Positions 38,308 to 46,425 of a DNA stretch of 64,000 nt are shown here, in pieces; the stretch's first letter is position 1, and the number at the start of each line of letters is the position of its first letter. The position numbers were made by a program, and so were the translations under genes. Below the pieces are notes generated by a model. That model did not search any database, was not told the DNA's origin, and saw nothing but the letters and a program-made list of their open reading frames with translations. Source of the DNA: Pseudoxanthomonas sp. PXM01 (lineage in GTDB: Bacteria; Pseudomonadota; Gammaproteobacteria; Xanthomonadales; Xanthomonadaceae); NCBI RefSeq assembly GCF_014851815.1, contig NZ_JACVAJ010000002.1, forward strand, positions 1,458,999 to 1,522,998, read 5' to 3'.

Positions 38308-39891
38308 ATGACACGCCACCGACGGACCGCCATGCCGACCACGCCCGCCTCTGCCAAAGCCACCCGCCGCGAATGGATCGGGCTGGCCATCATCGCCCTG
38401 CCCTGCATGGTCTATGCGATGGACCTGACGGTCCTGAACCTGGCGCTGCCGGCGATCAGCGCCGAGCTCGACCCGAGTGCCAGCCAGCTGCTGTGGATCG
38501 TCGACGTGTACGGGTTCCTGGTGGCGGGCTTCCTGATGACGATGGGCACGCTGGGCGACCGCATCGGGCGGCGCAAGCTGCTGCTGATCGGTGCAGCGGC
38601 CTTCGCGGTGGCCTCGGTGCTGGCGGCGTTCTCGCGCAGTGCGGAAATGCTGATCGCCATGCGCGCCCTGCTCGGCATCGCCGGCGCCACGCTGGCACCG
38701 TCGACGATGTCGCTGATCCCCAACATGTTCCATGACGAGCACGAACGCCAGTTCGCGATCGGTGTGTGGATCGCCGCGTTCTCGGTCGGCGGCGCCATCG
38801 GCCCGCTGGTCGGCGGCCTGCTGCTGCAATGGTGGTGGTGGGGTGCGGCGTTCCTCGCGGCGGTGCCGGTGATGGTGCTGCTGCTCGTGCTGGGTCCGAA
38901 GCTGTTGCCGGAGTACCGCGACCCCGACGCCGGCAGGCTGGACCCGCTCAGCATGGTGCAATCGCTGCTCGCCGTGCTGGCAGTGGTCTATGGCCTGAAG
39001 CGCATCGCCGAATACGGCGTCGATCCGCGCGGCATCGCCGTGCTGCTGGTGGGCATGGCGCTCGGCGCGCTGTTCGTGCGGCGGCAGAAGCATCTGGCCT
39101 ATCCCTTCCTCGACGTCACGCTGTTCCACCGGCCGGCATTCTCCGCCGCCATCGTCGCCTATGCGCTGGCGGGCCTGTCGATGATGGGCGTCTACATCTT
39201 CATGACCCAGTACCTGCAGCTGGTGCTCGGGCTGACGCCGTTGCAGGCCGGCATCGCGACCATTCCGTGGTCGGTCTGCTTCACCGTCGGTTCGCTGCTG
39301 GCGCCGCGACTGGTGCGACACTGGGGCGCACGGCGCGTGATGGTGCGTGGCCTGTTGTTCGCCGCAGTGGGCTTCGGCATCACTGCGCTGGTCGTGCCGC
39401 CCTACGGCCTGTGGATCCTGATCGCCGGCATGCTGGCGATGAGCCTGGGCATGGCGCCCGTGTTCACCGTCGGCAACGAGCTGATCATCACCACCGCGCC
39501 GCCGGAGCGTGCCGGGGCCGCGTCCGCACTGGCGGAGACGAGTGCCGAACTCAGCGGCGCGCTGGGCATCGCGATCCTCGGCAGCCTCGGCATGCTGGCG
39601 TACCGGCTGTGGCTGGATCCCGCCCTGCCGGCGGCGTTGCCCAATGCGGACACGACGCGCGCGCTGTCGACCCTGGGCGGCGCGGTCACCGTCGCCGGCG
39701 AAGTCGGCGGTGCGGCGGGAACCACCATCGCCGACACTGCGCGTACCGCCTTCACCGATGCCATCCGCGCCATCGCGGTGTTCGGCATGGCGATGATGCT
39801 GGTCGCCGCCTGGATGGCCGCCCACCTGATGCGCGACGGTGAAGGCGAAGGCCACGCCGCATCGGCGCCCGACGGCATGGCGGATGCCTGA
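38308..39891 (+). CDS. DHA2-type MFS exporter (SmvA/QacA-like)
   Basis: The 527-residue protein has about 14 membrane helices, as for the DHA2 drug:H+ antiporter family. The first helix contains the MDLTVLNLALPAI motif. The loop after helix 2 carries the MFS signature GTLGDRIGRRKLLLIGA, and motif C-like SVGGAIGPLVGGLL occurs near residue 165. SmvA exports cationic biocides such as methyl viologen; the substrate here is unknown. ATG 38308 is used; an in-frame ATG at 38332 is also possible. No TetR-type regulator is beside it in the window. Confidence 0.9.
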   Translation: MTRHRRTAMPTTPASAKATRREWIGLAIIALPCMVYAMDLTVLNLALPAISAELDPSASQLLWIVDVYGFLVAGFLMTMGTLGDRIGRRKLLLIGAAAFAVASVLAAFSRSAEMLIAMRALLGIAGATLAPSTMSLIPNMFHDEHERQFAIGVWIAAFSVGGAIGPLVGGLLLQWWWWGAAFLAAVPVMVLLLVLGPKLLPEYRDPDAGRLDPLSMVQSLLAVLAVVYGLKRIAEYGVDPRGIAVLLVGMALGALFVRRQKHLAYPFLDVTLFHRPAFSAAIVAYALAGLSMMGVYIFMTQYLQLVLGLTPLQAGIATIPWSVCFTVGSLLAPRLVRHWGARRVMVRGLLFAAVGFGITALVVPPYGLWILIAGMLAMSLGMAPVFTVGNELIITTAPPERAGAASALAETSAELSGALGIAILGSLGMLAYRLWLDPALPAALPNADTTRALSTLGGAVTVAGEVGGAAGTTIADTARTAFTDAIRAIAVFGMAMMLVAAWMAAHLMRDGEGEGHAASAPDGMADA

Positions 39892-39906
39892 TCGACCGTC
39901 CTCGCC

Positions 39907-39912
39907 TAGAAT
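39907..39912 (+). promoter_or_regulatory. TAGAAT -10 box of xth, leaderless arrangement
   Basis: TAGAAT ends 7 bases before the xth ATG, with only CCCCGCC between them. Confidence 0.45.
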
Positions 39913-39919
39913 CCCCGCC

Positions 39920-40690
39920 ATGAAGATCGCCAGCTGGAACGTCAATTCCCTCAACGTGCGCCTGCCGCACCTTACGCAGTGGCTGGGCGCGTTCGCGCCG
40001 GATGTCGTCGGCCTGCAGGAAACGAAGCTGGAGGACCACCGCTTCCCCGACACCGCACTGGCGGAAGCCGGCTACCGCAGCGTGTTCGCCGGACAGAAGA
40101 CCTACAACGGCGTGGCGCTGCTGTCGCGCGAACCCATCGGCGACGTGCAGGTCGGCATTCCCGGCTTCGAGGACGAACAGAAGCGCGTGATCGCCGCGAC
40201 GGTCGGCGACGTCCGCATCGTCAACCTGTACGTGGTCAACGGCCAGGACGTCGGCACCGACAAGTACGCCTACAAGCTGCGCTGGCTGGACGCCGTGCAC
40301 GACTGGATCGCCGCCGAGCTGCAGGCGCATCCGAAACTGGTGATGATGGGCGACTTCAATATCGCGCCGGACGACCGCGACGTGTTCGACCCGAAGGTGT
40401 GGAACGACGACCACATCCTGACCTCCACCGCCGAACGCGCGGCGCTGCAGCGGCTGTACGCGCTGGGACTGCACGATGCGTTCCGCCTGCACAGCGACGA
40501 AGCCAACGTCTACAGCTGGTGGGACTACCGGATGGGTGGCCTGCGCCGCAACCTGGGCCTGCGCATCGACCTGACGCTGGTGTCCGATGCGCTGCGGGCG
40601 AGTGCAGTGGAATCCGGCATCGACCGCGAACCGCGAACCTGGGAACGTCCGAGCGACCACGCGCCTGCCTGGGTGCGATTGGGCGGCTGA
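39920..40690 (+). CDS. xth: Exodeoxyribonuclease III / AP endonuclease
   Basis: The 256-residue enzyme cuts abasic sites and degrades 3' ends of double-stranded DNA in base-excision repair. The exo/endo fold is complete: MKIASWNVNSLNVRLPHL with the first Asn, LQETKLED with the metal-binding Glu, VNLYVVNGQ, GDFNIAPDDRDV with the catalytic Asp and Asn, and SDHAPAWV with the catalytic His. ATG 39920 begins the conserved first strand. A strong terminator follows. Confidence 0.96.
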   Translation: MKIASWNVNSLNVRLPHLTQWLGAFAPDVVGLQETKLEDHRFPDTALAEAGYRSVFAGQKTYNGVALLSREPIGDVQVGIPGFEDEQKRVIAATVGDVRIVNLYVVNGQDVGTDKYAYKLRWLDAVHDWIAAELQAHPKLVMMGDFNIAPDDRDVFDPKVWNDDHILTSTAERAALQRLYALGLHDAFRLHSDEANVYSWWDYRMGGLRRNLGLRIDLTLVSDALRASAVESGIDREPRTWERPSDHAPAWVRLGG

Positions 40691-40722
40691 ACCGTCGCCG
40701 CAGACGGTGCGTCCGGATGAAC

Positions 40723-40750
40723 AAAGGCCCGGCATCGCTGCCGGGCCTTT
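40723..40750. terminator. Bidirectional terminator after xth
   Basis: AAAGGCCCGGCA (40723-40734) pairs with TGCCGGGCCTTT (40739-40750) around TCGC. The A-run and T-run at the ends make it usable in both directions, for xth and for the convergent glsB-like gene. Confidence 0.8.
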
Positions 40751-40806
40751 GCATTGCCACGGACCCTGGGTGCGTCTCGAACGCGCACGCGGCCGCAGCG
40801 GAACCG

Positions 40807-41064
40807 TTACCTCGCCCTGCCCCTCGAGAGCAGGTTGACGATGAGCAGCAGGACCACGGCACCGATGAATGCGGTGATCAGGAAGCCGACCCAGCCGCCT
40901 CCCAGCCCGAGCCCCAGCGCCGGCAGCAGCCAGCCGCCGAGGAACCCGCCGATGATGCCGACCACGACATTCAGGATGATGCCTTGCGAGCCATCGCGCT
41001 TCATCACGATGCTGGCCAGCCAACCGGCGATGCCACCCACGATCAGATAGATGAGAAAATTCAT
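40807..41064 (-). CDS. GlsB/YeaQ/YmgE family stress-response membrane protein
   Basis: The 85-residue protein has three glycine-rich hydrophobic segments (IYLIVGGIAGWLASIVMK, ILNVVVGIIGGFLGGWLLP, LITAFIGAVVLLLIVNLL). It matches the GlsB/YeaQ/YmgE (transglycosylase-associated) family. These are small inner-membrane proteins raised in stationary phase or stress. It is transcribed toward xth, and the shared terminator separates them. Confidence 0.92.
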   Translation of the reverse strand: MNFLIYLIVGGIAGWLASIVMKRDGSQGIILNVVVGIIGGFLGGWLLPALGLGLGGGWVGFLITAFIGAVVLLLIVNLLSRGRAR

Positions 41065-41239
41065 TGCTTCGCTTCTCCCTCGATGGACAGGACCCCATGG
41101 CGCGGGGCACGCTTGAATCTCCGACCTACGACGTGAAGCCGTCGTTATTCCGCATGGGGGAAGCGTCCGTGCCCGCGTTTGATAGCGCCATCCTTGCCGG
41201 CATGCACGCTGTGCCGCACCACGCCACGGAGACCGGAAC

Positions 41240-41869
41240 GTGAGTTGGCGCGACGCGTCCGCCGACTGGCGGCTGGACGGCATCGCGCTGTGGCTGCTGC
41301 CGCACGCACCACGGCAACGCGGCGAACCGGCGGCACGCGAGCAGCTGTCGCGCGTGCTGGACACGGCGCCGCACGCGTTGCCGATCACCCGCGATGCCCA
41401 GGGACGCCCGCACTTCATCGCGCCGCTGCACGCACTGGAAACCGGCTGGAGTCACAGTGGCGAAGCGCTGCTGCTGGCGCTGGGCGAAAACATCGAACTG
41501 GGGGTCGACGTGGAACGGTTGCGTCCGCGCCCGCGGGCGATGGAACTGGCCCAGCGCTTCTACCACCCCGAGGAGACCGCCTGGCTGCGGTCGCTCGAGG
41601 GCGACGACGCCCGCATGCTCGCGTTCGTGCGCCTGTGGTGCGCCAAGGAAGCGGTGCTCAAGGCCCATGGGCAGGGCATTTCCTTCGGCCTGCACCGGTT
41701 CCATATCCGGCTCGATGACGAGGGTGCCCGCCTGGTCGCCTGCGATCCTGCGCTTGGCCGCGTCGAGGACTGGCGCCTGCACGAATGGGCCGCGGCCCCG
41801 GACTACCGCGCCGCACTGGCCTGGCATCCGCGCGGCGCCGCGTGGCGGCCTGCGATAATGACGCCATGA
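41240..41869 (+). CDS. 4'-phosphopantetheinyl transferase
   Basis: The 209-residue protein transfers the phosphopantetheine arm from CoA to carrier proteins. It has the Sfp-type signatures [11 protein letters not shown] (metal-binding GVDVE) near residue 90 and [14 protein letters not shown] (W-x-x-KE-A-x-x-K) near residue 133. The [12 protein letters not shown] segment with W-S-H-S is the substrate-recognition part. The GTG at 41240 is the best start. Its last codons overlap rsmG by an ATGA. It could prime carrier proteins for fatty-acid, siderophore or xanthomonadin (aryl-polyene) synthesis; the specific target is inferred only. Confidence 0.88.
   Translation: MSWRDASADWRLDGIALWLLPHAPRQRGEPAAREQLSRVLDTAPHALPITRDAQGRPHFIAPLHALETGWSHSGEALLLALGENIELGVDVERLRPRPRAMELAQRFYHPEETAWLRSLEGDDARMLAFVRLWCAKEAVLKAHGQGISFGLHRFHIRLDDEGARLVACDPALGRVEDWRLHEWAAAPDYRAALAWHPRGAAWRPAIMTP
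41854..41859 (+). promoter_or_regulatory. GATAAT -10-like box before rsmG, inside the upstream gene
   Basis: GATAAT lies inside the last codons of the phosphopantetheinyl transferase gene and ends 6 bases before the rsmG ATG. It could be an internal promoter producing a leaderless rsmG message. Confidence 0.35.
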
Positions 41870-42522
41870 ACGACACCGCCTTCCCTGCCGAACTGCGCGA
41901 CGAGCTGCATTCTGGTCTCGCCACGCTGGGCCTCGATGCCAACGCGCTGGCCCCGCGCCTGCTCGCCTACCTGGCCCTGCTCGACCGCTGGAACAAGACC
42001 TACAACCTCACCGCCATCCGTGACCCGCGCGAGATGGTCACGCGCCACCTGCTGGATTCGCTGGCGATGCATCCGTTCGTCGACGATCTCGCGGCGCACA
42101 GCGGTGCGCTCGCCGACCTCGGCACGGGCCCGGGCCTGCCCGGCATTCCGCTGGCGATCGCCAAGCCGGGCCTGCGCGTGACGCTGGTGGAGAGCAACGG
42201 CAAGAAGGCGCGCTTCCTGCGCGAAGCGGTGCGCACGCTGAAGCTGGACAACGCGCGCGTGGCCGAGTCGCGCGCCGAGGCACTGGACGAACCGCAGGCC
42301 TACGACGCGCTCACCGCGCGCGCGCTCGACGTGCTGGCCGGCATCATCGAAGTGGGCGGTCACCTGCTGAAGCCCGGTGGCGCGCTGCTGGCGATGAAAG
42401 GCGTCCGTCCCGACGACGAGATCGCGGCCTTGCCCACCGGCTGGTCGGTGGCCACGATCGACGCCCTGGCCGTCCCCGGGCTGGTCGGCGAGCGCCACAT
42501 GGTCGTCGTCCGCCGCGACTGA
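41866..42522 (+). CDS. rsmG: 16S rRNA (guanine-527-N7)-methyltransferase
   Basis: The 218-residue protein methylates G527 of 16S rRNA with S-adenosylmethionine. It has [22 protein letters not shown] (a classical RsmG/GidB segment) and the SAM site [19 protein letters not shown] near residue 85, followed by [14 protein letters not shown] and [13 protein letters not shown]. The gene commonly precedes parA-parB near the replication origin, as here. It overlaps the preceding gene by ATGA. Confidence 0.96.
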   Translation: MNDTAFPAELRDELHSGLATLGLDANALAPRLLAYLALLDRWNKTYNLTAIRDPREMVTRHLLDSLAMHPFVDDLAAHSGALADLGTGPGLPGIPLAIAKPGLRVTLVESNGKKARFLREAVRTLKLDNARVAESRAEALDEPQAYDALTARALDVLAGIIEVGGHLLKPGGALLAMKGVRPDDEIAALPTGWSVATIDALAVPGLVGERHMVVVRRD

Positions 42523-42707
42523 ACCGCGCACCGCCCCGGTGCGCGCCGTGTAACTCCTTGATATGACTGAGCGCTCGCCGACACCGTCGCGCGGAAACGC
42601 GACCCGATGACCGCACGCGGGCCGTGCATCCGTTGGGATGATTTCGCACGCCCGCTCCCGACCCCGCATAATCCCCCCTCACCCCGGATTCGATAAGGCG
42701 CCCTCGC

Positions 42708-43505
42708 ATGGCCCGCATCATCGCCGTCGCCAACCAGAAAGGCGGAGTCGGCAAGACCACCACCGCCGTCAACCTGGCCGCCGCGCTGGCGCGTGCGCCG
42801 CAACGCGTGCTGCTGGTCGATCTGGATGCGCAGGGCAATGCCACGATGGGCAGCGGCGTGGACAAGCGCGAGGTCGAGGCCTCGACCTGCGACGTGCTGC
42901 TGGGCGAGGTGGAAGCCAAGGCCGCGGTGGTGACCACCGCCGAAGGCTTCGACCTGATGCCGGGCAACATCGACCTGACCGCGGCGGAGATCCAGCTGAT
43001 GGAATCCGACGGTCGCGAGCAGCGCCTGAAGAGCGCGCTGCAGCCGATCCGTGGCGACTACGACTTCATCATCATCGACTGCCCGCCGGCGCTGTCGCTG
43101 CTGACGCTCAACGCGCTGACCGCGGCCGACTCGGTGCTGGTGCCGATGCAGTGCGAGTACTACGCGCTGGAAGGCCTGTCGGCGCTGATGGAAACCATCG
43201 ATGCGCTGCGCGCGCGCCTGAATCCCGGCCTGGAGATCGAGGGCGTGCTGCGCACCATGTTCGACATCCGCAACAACCTGGCCAACGCCGTCTCCGGCGA
43301 ACTGACCACGCATTTCGGCGACAAGGTGTTCCGCACCATCGTGCCGCGCAACGTGCGCGTGGCCGAAGCGCCCAGCCACGGCCAGAGCATCGTGGGCTAC
43401 GACCGCGCCTCGCGCGGCGGCGTCGCCTACCTGGGCCTGGCCGGCGAGATCCTGCGCCGCGCGGCCGACCGCAAGAAGCAACAGCAGCACATGGAGCACG
43501 CGTGA
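42708..43505 (+). CDS. parA: Chromosome-partitioning ATPase ParA (Soj)
   Basis: The 265-residue deviant Walker ATPase drives segregation of the replication origin by ParB. The start MARIIAVANQKGGVGKTTTAVNLAA contains the Walker A with the deviant KGGVGKT; a later DLDAQGNAT and DFIIIDCPPALSLLTLNAL give switch I and Walker B. Length and order (rsmG, parA, parB) match chromosomal ParA, not a plasmid type. CATAAT at 42667-42672 is a candidate -10, 35 bases before the ATG. The final TGA shares its A with the parB start codon. Confidence 0.97.
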   Translation: MARIIAVANQKGGVGKTTTAVNLAAALARAPQRVLLVDLDAQGNATMGSGVDKREVEASTCDVLLGEVEAKAAVVTTAEGFDLMPGNIDLTAAEIQLMESDGREQRLKSALQPIRGDYDFIIIDCPPALSLLTLNALTAADSVLVPMQCEYYALEGLSALMETIDALRARLNPGLEIEGVLRTMFDIRNNLANAVSGELTTHFGDKVFRTIVPRNVRVAEAPSHGQSIVGYDRASRGGVAYLGLAGEILRRAADRKKQQQHMEHA

Positions 43506-44401
43506 TGAGCGCCCCGAAGAAGCGCGGCCTGGGTCGCGGACTGGAAGCCCTGCTCGGCCCGAAGGCCGCCGAGACGCCGCCGCCGGAAGCGCAGCCGGGC
43601 GAAGCCTTGCGCACGCTGCCCGTGCAGCAGCTGCAACCGGGAAAGTACCAGCCGCGCATGCAGATGGATGCCTCCAAGCTGACCGAGCTGGCGGAATCGA
43701 TCAAGGCGCAGGGCGTGATCCAGCCGATCGTCGTGCGCGAGCTGTCGCCAGGCAAGTTCGAGATCGTCGCCGGCGAACGCCGCTGGCGCGCCTCGCAGGA
43801 AGCCGGCCTGGCCGAAGTGCCGGTGGTCGTGCGCGAACTGGACGACCGCACCGTCATCGCGATGGCGTTGATCGAGAACATCCAGCGCGAAGACCTCAAT
43901 CCGCTGGAAGAAGCGCAGTCGCTGCAGCGATTGATCAACGAATTCTCGCTGACCCATGCCGAAGCGGCTGAAGCCGTCGGTCGTTCGCGCGCCGCGGTCT
44001 CCAACCTGCTGCGCCTGCTGGAACTGCCGCCGGCGATCCGAGCGCTGCTGGAAGCGCGCCGCCTGGAAATGGGCCACGCCCGTGCATTGCTGACGCTGTC
44101 GCCGGACCTGGCCAGCAAGCTGGCCTCCGACGCCGCCGAACAGGGCTGGTCGGTGCGCGAAGTCGAACACCGTGCGCAGCAGTTCGCCGCCGGCAAGGTG
44201 CCGGTCACCGGAAAGAAGGCCAAGCCCACGAAGGCCGCGCCGCAGCCGGATATCGCGTCGCTGGAGACCGAACTGTCCGAGAGCCTGGGCACCCGCGTCA
44301 CCATCGCCCATGGCCGCGGCGGCAAGGGCAAGCTGATCATCCAGTACACCGACCTGGACACGCTGGACGGCGTGCTCGAGCGCCTGCGCCCGAAGGCCTG
44401 A
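43505..44401 (+). CDS. parB: Chromosome-partitioning protein ParB (Spo0J)
   Basis: The 298-residue protein binds parS and spreads as a CTP-dependent clamp. It begins with the typical GLGRGLEALLG basic segment. The ParB/Srx domain follows (IQPIVVRELSPGKFEIVAGERRWRASQEAG, containing the GERRxRA CTP-binding motif, then ALIENIQREDLNPLEEAQ). The HTH reads FSLTHAEAAEAVGRSRAAVSNLLRLL. A C-terminal dimerisation domain (TRVTIAHGRGGKGKLIIQY) completes it. Its ATG shares one base with the parA stop. No parS consensus was noticed in the window. Confidence 0.97.
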   Translation: MSAPKKRGLGRGLEALLGPKAAETPPPEAQPGEALRTLPVQQLQPGKYQPRMQMDASKLTELAESIKAQGVIQPIVVRELSPGKFEIVAGERRWRASQEAGLAEVPVVVRELDDRTVIAMALIENIQREDLNPLEEAQSLQRLINEFSLTHAEAAEAVGRSRAAVSNLLRLLELPPAIRALLEARRLEMGHARALLTLSPDLASKLASDAAEQGWSVREVEHRAQQFAAGKVPVTGKKAKPTKAAPQPDIASLETELSESLGTRVTIAHGRGGKGKLIIQYTDLDTLDGVLERLRPKA

Positions 44402-44419
44402 CCCGCGCAGAATGCTGGT

Positions 44420-44500
44420 TGTGGGAGCGACGTAAGTCGCGAGCTTTTTGTTTATCGGCGAGTCGGCCTCACCGCTATCGCGACTTACGTCGCTCCCACA
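44420..44500. repeat. REP-like inverted pair downstream of parB
   Basis: A 23-base unit beginning TGTGGGAGCGACGTAAGTCG (44420-44442) recurs as a perfect inverted copy at 44478-44500, separated by 35 bases. This is the form of REP/BIME elements of Xanthomonadaceae, which are dispersed by RAYT transposases. It may also fold and end the parB transcript. The stem is long enough (23 bp) to stop transcription or stabilise the 3' end. Confidence 0.85.
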
Positions 44501-44568
44501 AAGACGAGTGCAGCCGCCCGGACGGGCACATCGCCCCTGCATTACCATCCGGATTCCGCTTCCACCGG

Positions 44569-46341
44569 ATGTCCGCCTTGAACCTCCGCACTGCCGCCCT
44601 CCTGCTCGCCTGCGCCCCGCTGCACGCGCTCGCCTTCGCTCCCTCCGATGCCGACAAGCGCTTCCAGGCCTTGTATGAGAAGGAATGGAAGTGGCGACAG
44701 GAACAGACTGGCCAGGCGGACGAAGACACCGATACCAGCGGCGACAAGCGCCGGCTGCCCGACGTGGGTGCCGAGGCGCAACAGGCACGCTTGAAGGTGT
44801 GGGAGCAGGTCCTGAGAGACCTTGATGGCATCGATGCCACGAAGCTCTCGCCGGAGAACCGCATCAACCTGGCGATCTATCGCCCGCAGGTGGAGAACCT
44901 GGCTGACGAAGTGCGTCTGGGCGCCTACGAGATGCCGTTCAATTCGGACTCTTCGTTCTGGTCGAACCTGTCGTTCATGGCGCGCCGCCCGATGAAGACG
45001 GCGAACGACTATCGCGCTTATGCCGCGCGCCTGCGCGACGTACCGCGCTACTTCGACCAGCACATCGCCAACATGCGCAGCGGCCTGAAGCGCGGCTTCA
45101 CCGTGCCGCGCGCGGTGCTGGACGGGCGCGACGTGTCGATCGCCGCGGTGGCGGACCTGAAGGATCCGGAACAGTCCACCTTCTACGCGCCCTACAAGAA
45201 GATGCCGGCCAGCATCCCGGCCGCGGAGCAGGAAGCGCTGCGCAAGGACGTGCGTGATGCCATCAGCCAGCAGGTCGTGCCCGCGTTCGGCACGCTGCTG
45301 ACGTTCTTCCGCAGCGAGTACGTACCGCAGGCACGCACCACGCTGGCGGCCGAAGCGATGCCCGGCGGCAAGGCGTTCTATGCGCAGCAGATCCGCGAGT
45401 ACACCACGCTCGACCTCAGCGCCGAACAGATCCACCAGATCGGCCTGAAGGAAGTCGCGCGCATCCAGGCCGAAATGCGGGAGGTGATCAAGCAGACCGG
45501 CTTCAAGGGATCGTTCGCCGAATTCCTGACCTTCCTGCGCACCGATCCGCAGTTCTACGCCAAGACGCCGCAGCAGCTGCTCGACCGCGCCGCGTGGATC
45601 TCCAAGCGCGTCGACGGCGAAGTCGGCAAGTACATCGGCACGCTGCCGCGTGGACGCTTCACCATCGTCGAGGTCCCGGCCGACATCGCGCCGTTCTGGA
45701 CCGCGGGCCGCGGCGGCCTGGGCACGTACTGGCTGAACACCTACGACCTGCCCTCGCGCCCGCTGTACAACCTGCCGGCGCTGACCCTGCACGAGTCCTC
45801 GCCCGGCCATTCGCTGCAGGCCGCGCTGGCGCAGGAACAGGGCGAGCAGCCCGCGTTCCGCCGCGACAACTACATCTCGGCCTACGGCGAGGGCTGGGCG
45901 CTGTACACCGAGAAGCTGGGCAAGGAGATGGGCATCTACGAGACGCCCTACGAGGACTTCGGCCGGCTGACCTACGAGATGTGGCGCGCCACCCGCCTGG
46001 TCATCGACACCGGCGTGCACCACAAGGGCTGGACCCGCGATCAGGCCCTGGCCTACCTGCGCGACCACACCGCCCTGTCCGAGCACGAGGTGACGACCGA
46101 GGTCGACCGCTACATTTCCTGGCCCGCCCAGGCACTGAGCTACAAGCTGGGCGAGATCGCCATCGTCCGCCTGCGCGGCGAGGCAGAGCAGGCGCTGGGA
46201 CCCAAGTTCGACGTGAAGGCCTTCCACGACGCCGTGTTGAAGCAGGGCTCGGTGACCCTGCCGGTGCTGGAAAGCCAGATCCGCGCTTTCATCGCGGAGA
46301 GCAAGGCCGGCCCGGCCAAGCCCGCGGCGGCCGCGCCCTGA
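44569..46341 (+). CDS. DUF885 family exported protein (putative zinc-dependent peptidase-like)
   Basis: The 590-residue protein has a signal peptide (MSALNLRTAALLLACAPLHALAFA) that begins at ATG 44569. DUF885 proteins are abundant in xanthomonads. The hallmark HESSPGH (first His at residue 408), in LTLHESSPGHSLQAAL, resembles the HExxH-like zinc site of M3-type peptidases, and EGWALYTEKLGKEMG supplies the downstream Glu. A carboxypeptidase-like role has been proposed for the family but is not established. The upstream open frame lacks homology-like sequence and runs through the REP pair. Confidence 0.88.
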   Translation: MSALNLRTAALLLACAPLHALAFAPSDADKRFQALYEKEWKWRQEQTGQADEDTDTSGDKRRLPDVGAEAQQARLKVWEQVLRDLDGIDATKLSPENRINLAIYRPQVENLADEVRLGAYEMPFNSDSSFWSNLSFMARRPMKTANDYRAYAARLRDVPRYFDQHIANMRSGLKRGFTVPRAVLDGRDVSIAAVADLKDPEQSTFYAPYKKMPASIPAAEQEALRKDVRDAISQQVVPAFGTLLTFFRSEYVPQARTTLAAEAMPGGKAFYAQQIREYTTLDLSAEQIHQIGLKEVARIQAEMREVIKQTGFKGSFAEFLTFLRTDPQFYAKTPQQLLDRAAWISKRVDGEVGKYIGTLPRGRFTIVEVPADIAPFWTAGRGGLGTYWLNTYDLPSRPLYNLPALTLHESSPGHSLQAALAQEQGEQPAFRRDNYISAYGEGWALYTEKLGKEMGIYETPYEDFGRLTYEMWRATRLVIDTGVHHKGWTRDQALAYLRDHTALSEHEVTTEVDRYISWPAQALSYKLGEIAIVRLRGEAEQALGPKFDVKAFHDAVLKQGSVTLPVLESQIRAFIAESKAGPAKPAAAAP

Positions 46342-46354
46342 GGCAGCCAAGAAG

Positions 46355-46379
46355 GACGGGAGCGTCGAACGCTCCCGTC
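46355..46379. terminator. Bidirectional terminator between convergent genes
   Basis: GACGGGAGCGT pairs with ACGCTCCCGTC around a CGA loop (11-bp stem). It lies between the DUF885 gene and the minus-strand adhesin gene; a weak T-run follows on the plus strand. Confidence 0.7.
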
Positions 46380-46425
46380 TGTACTTCCATGTACGCGGCT
46401 TACCCGGCCGGAAATCCTGCGGGCT

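Noticed and set aside
42523..42707. A parS site expected near parA-parB
   Set aside because: I saw no match to the TGTTTCACGTGAAACA consensus here or elsewhere in the window; parS may lie outside.
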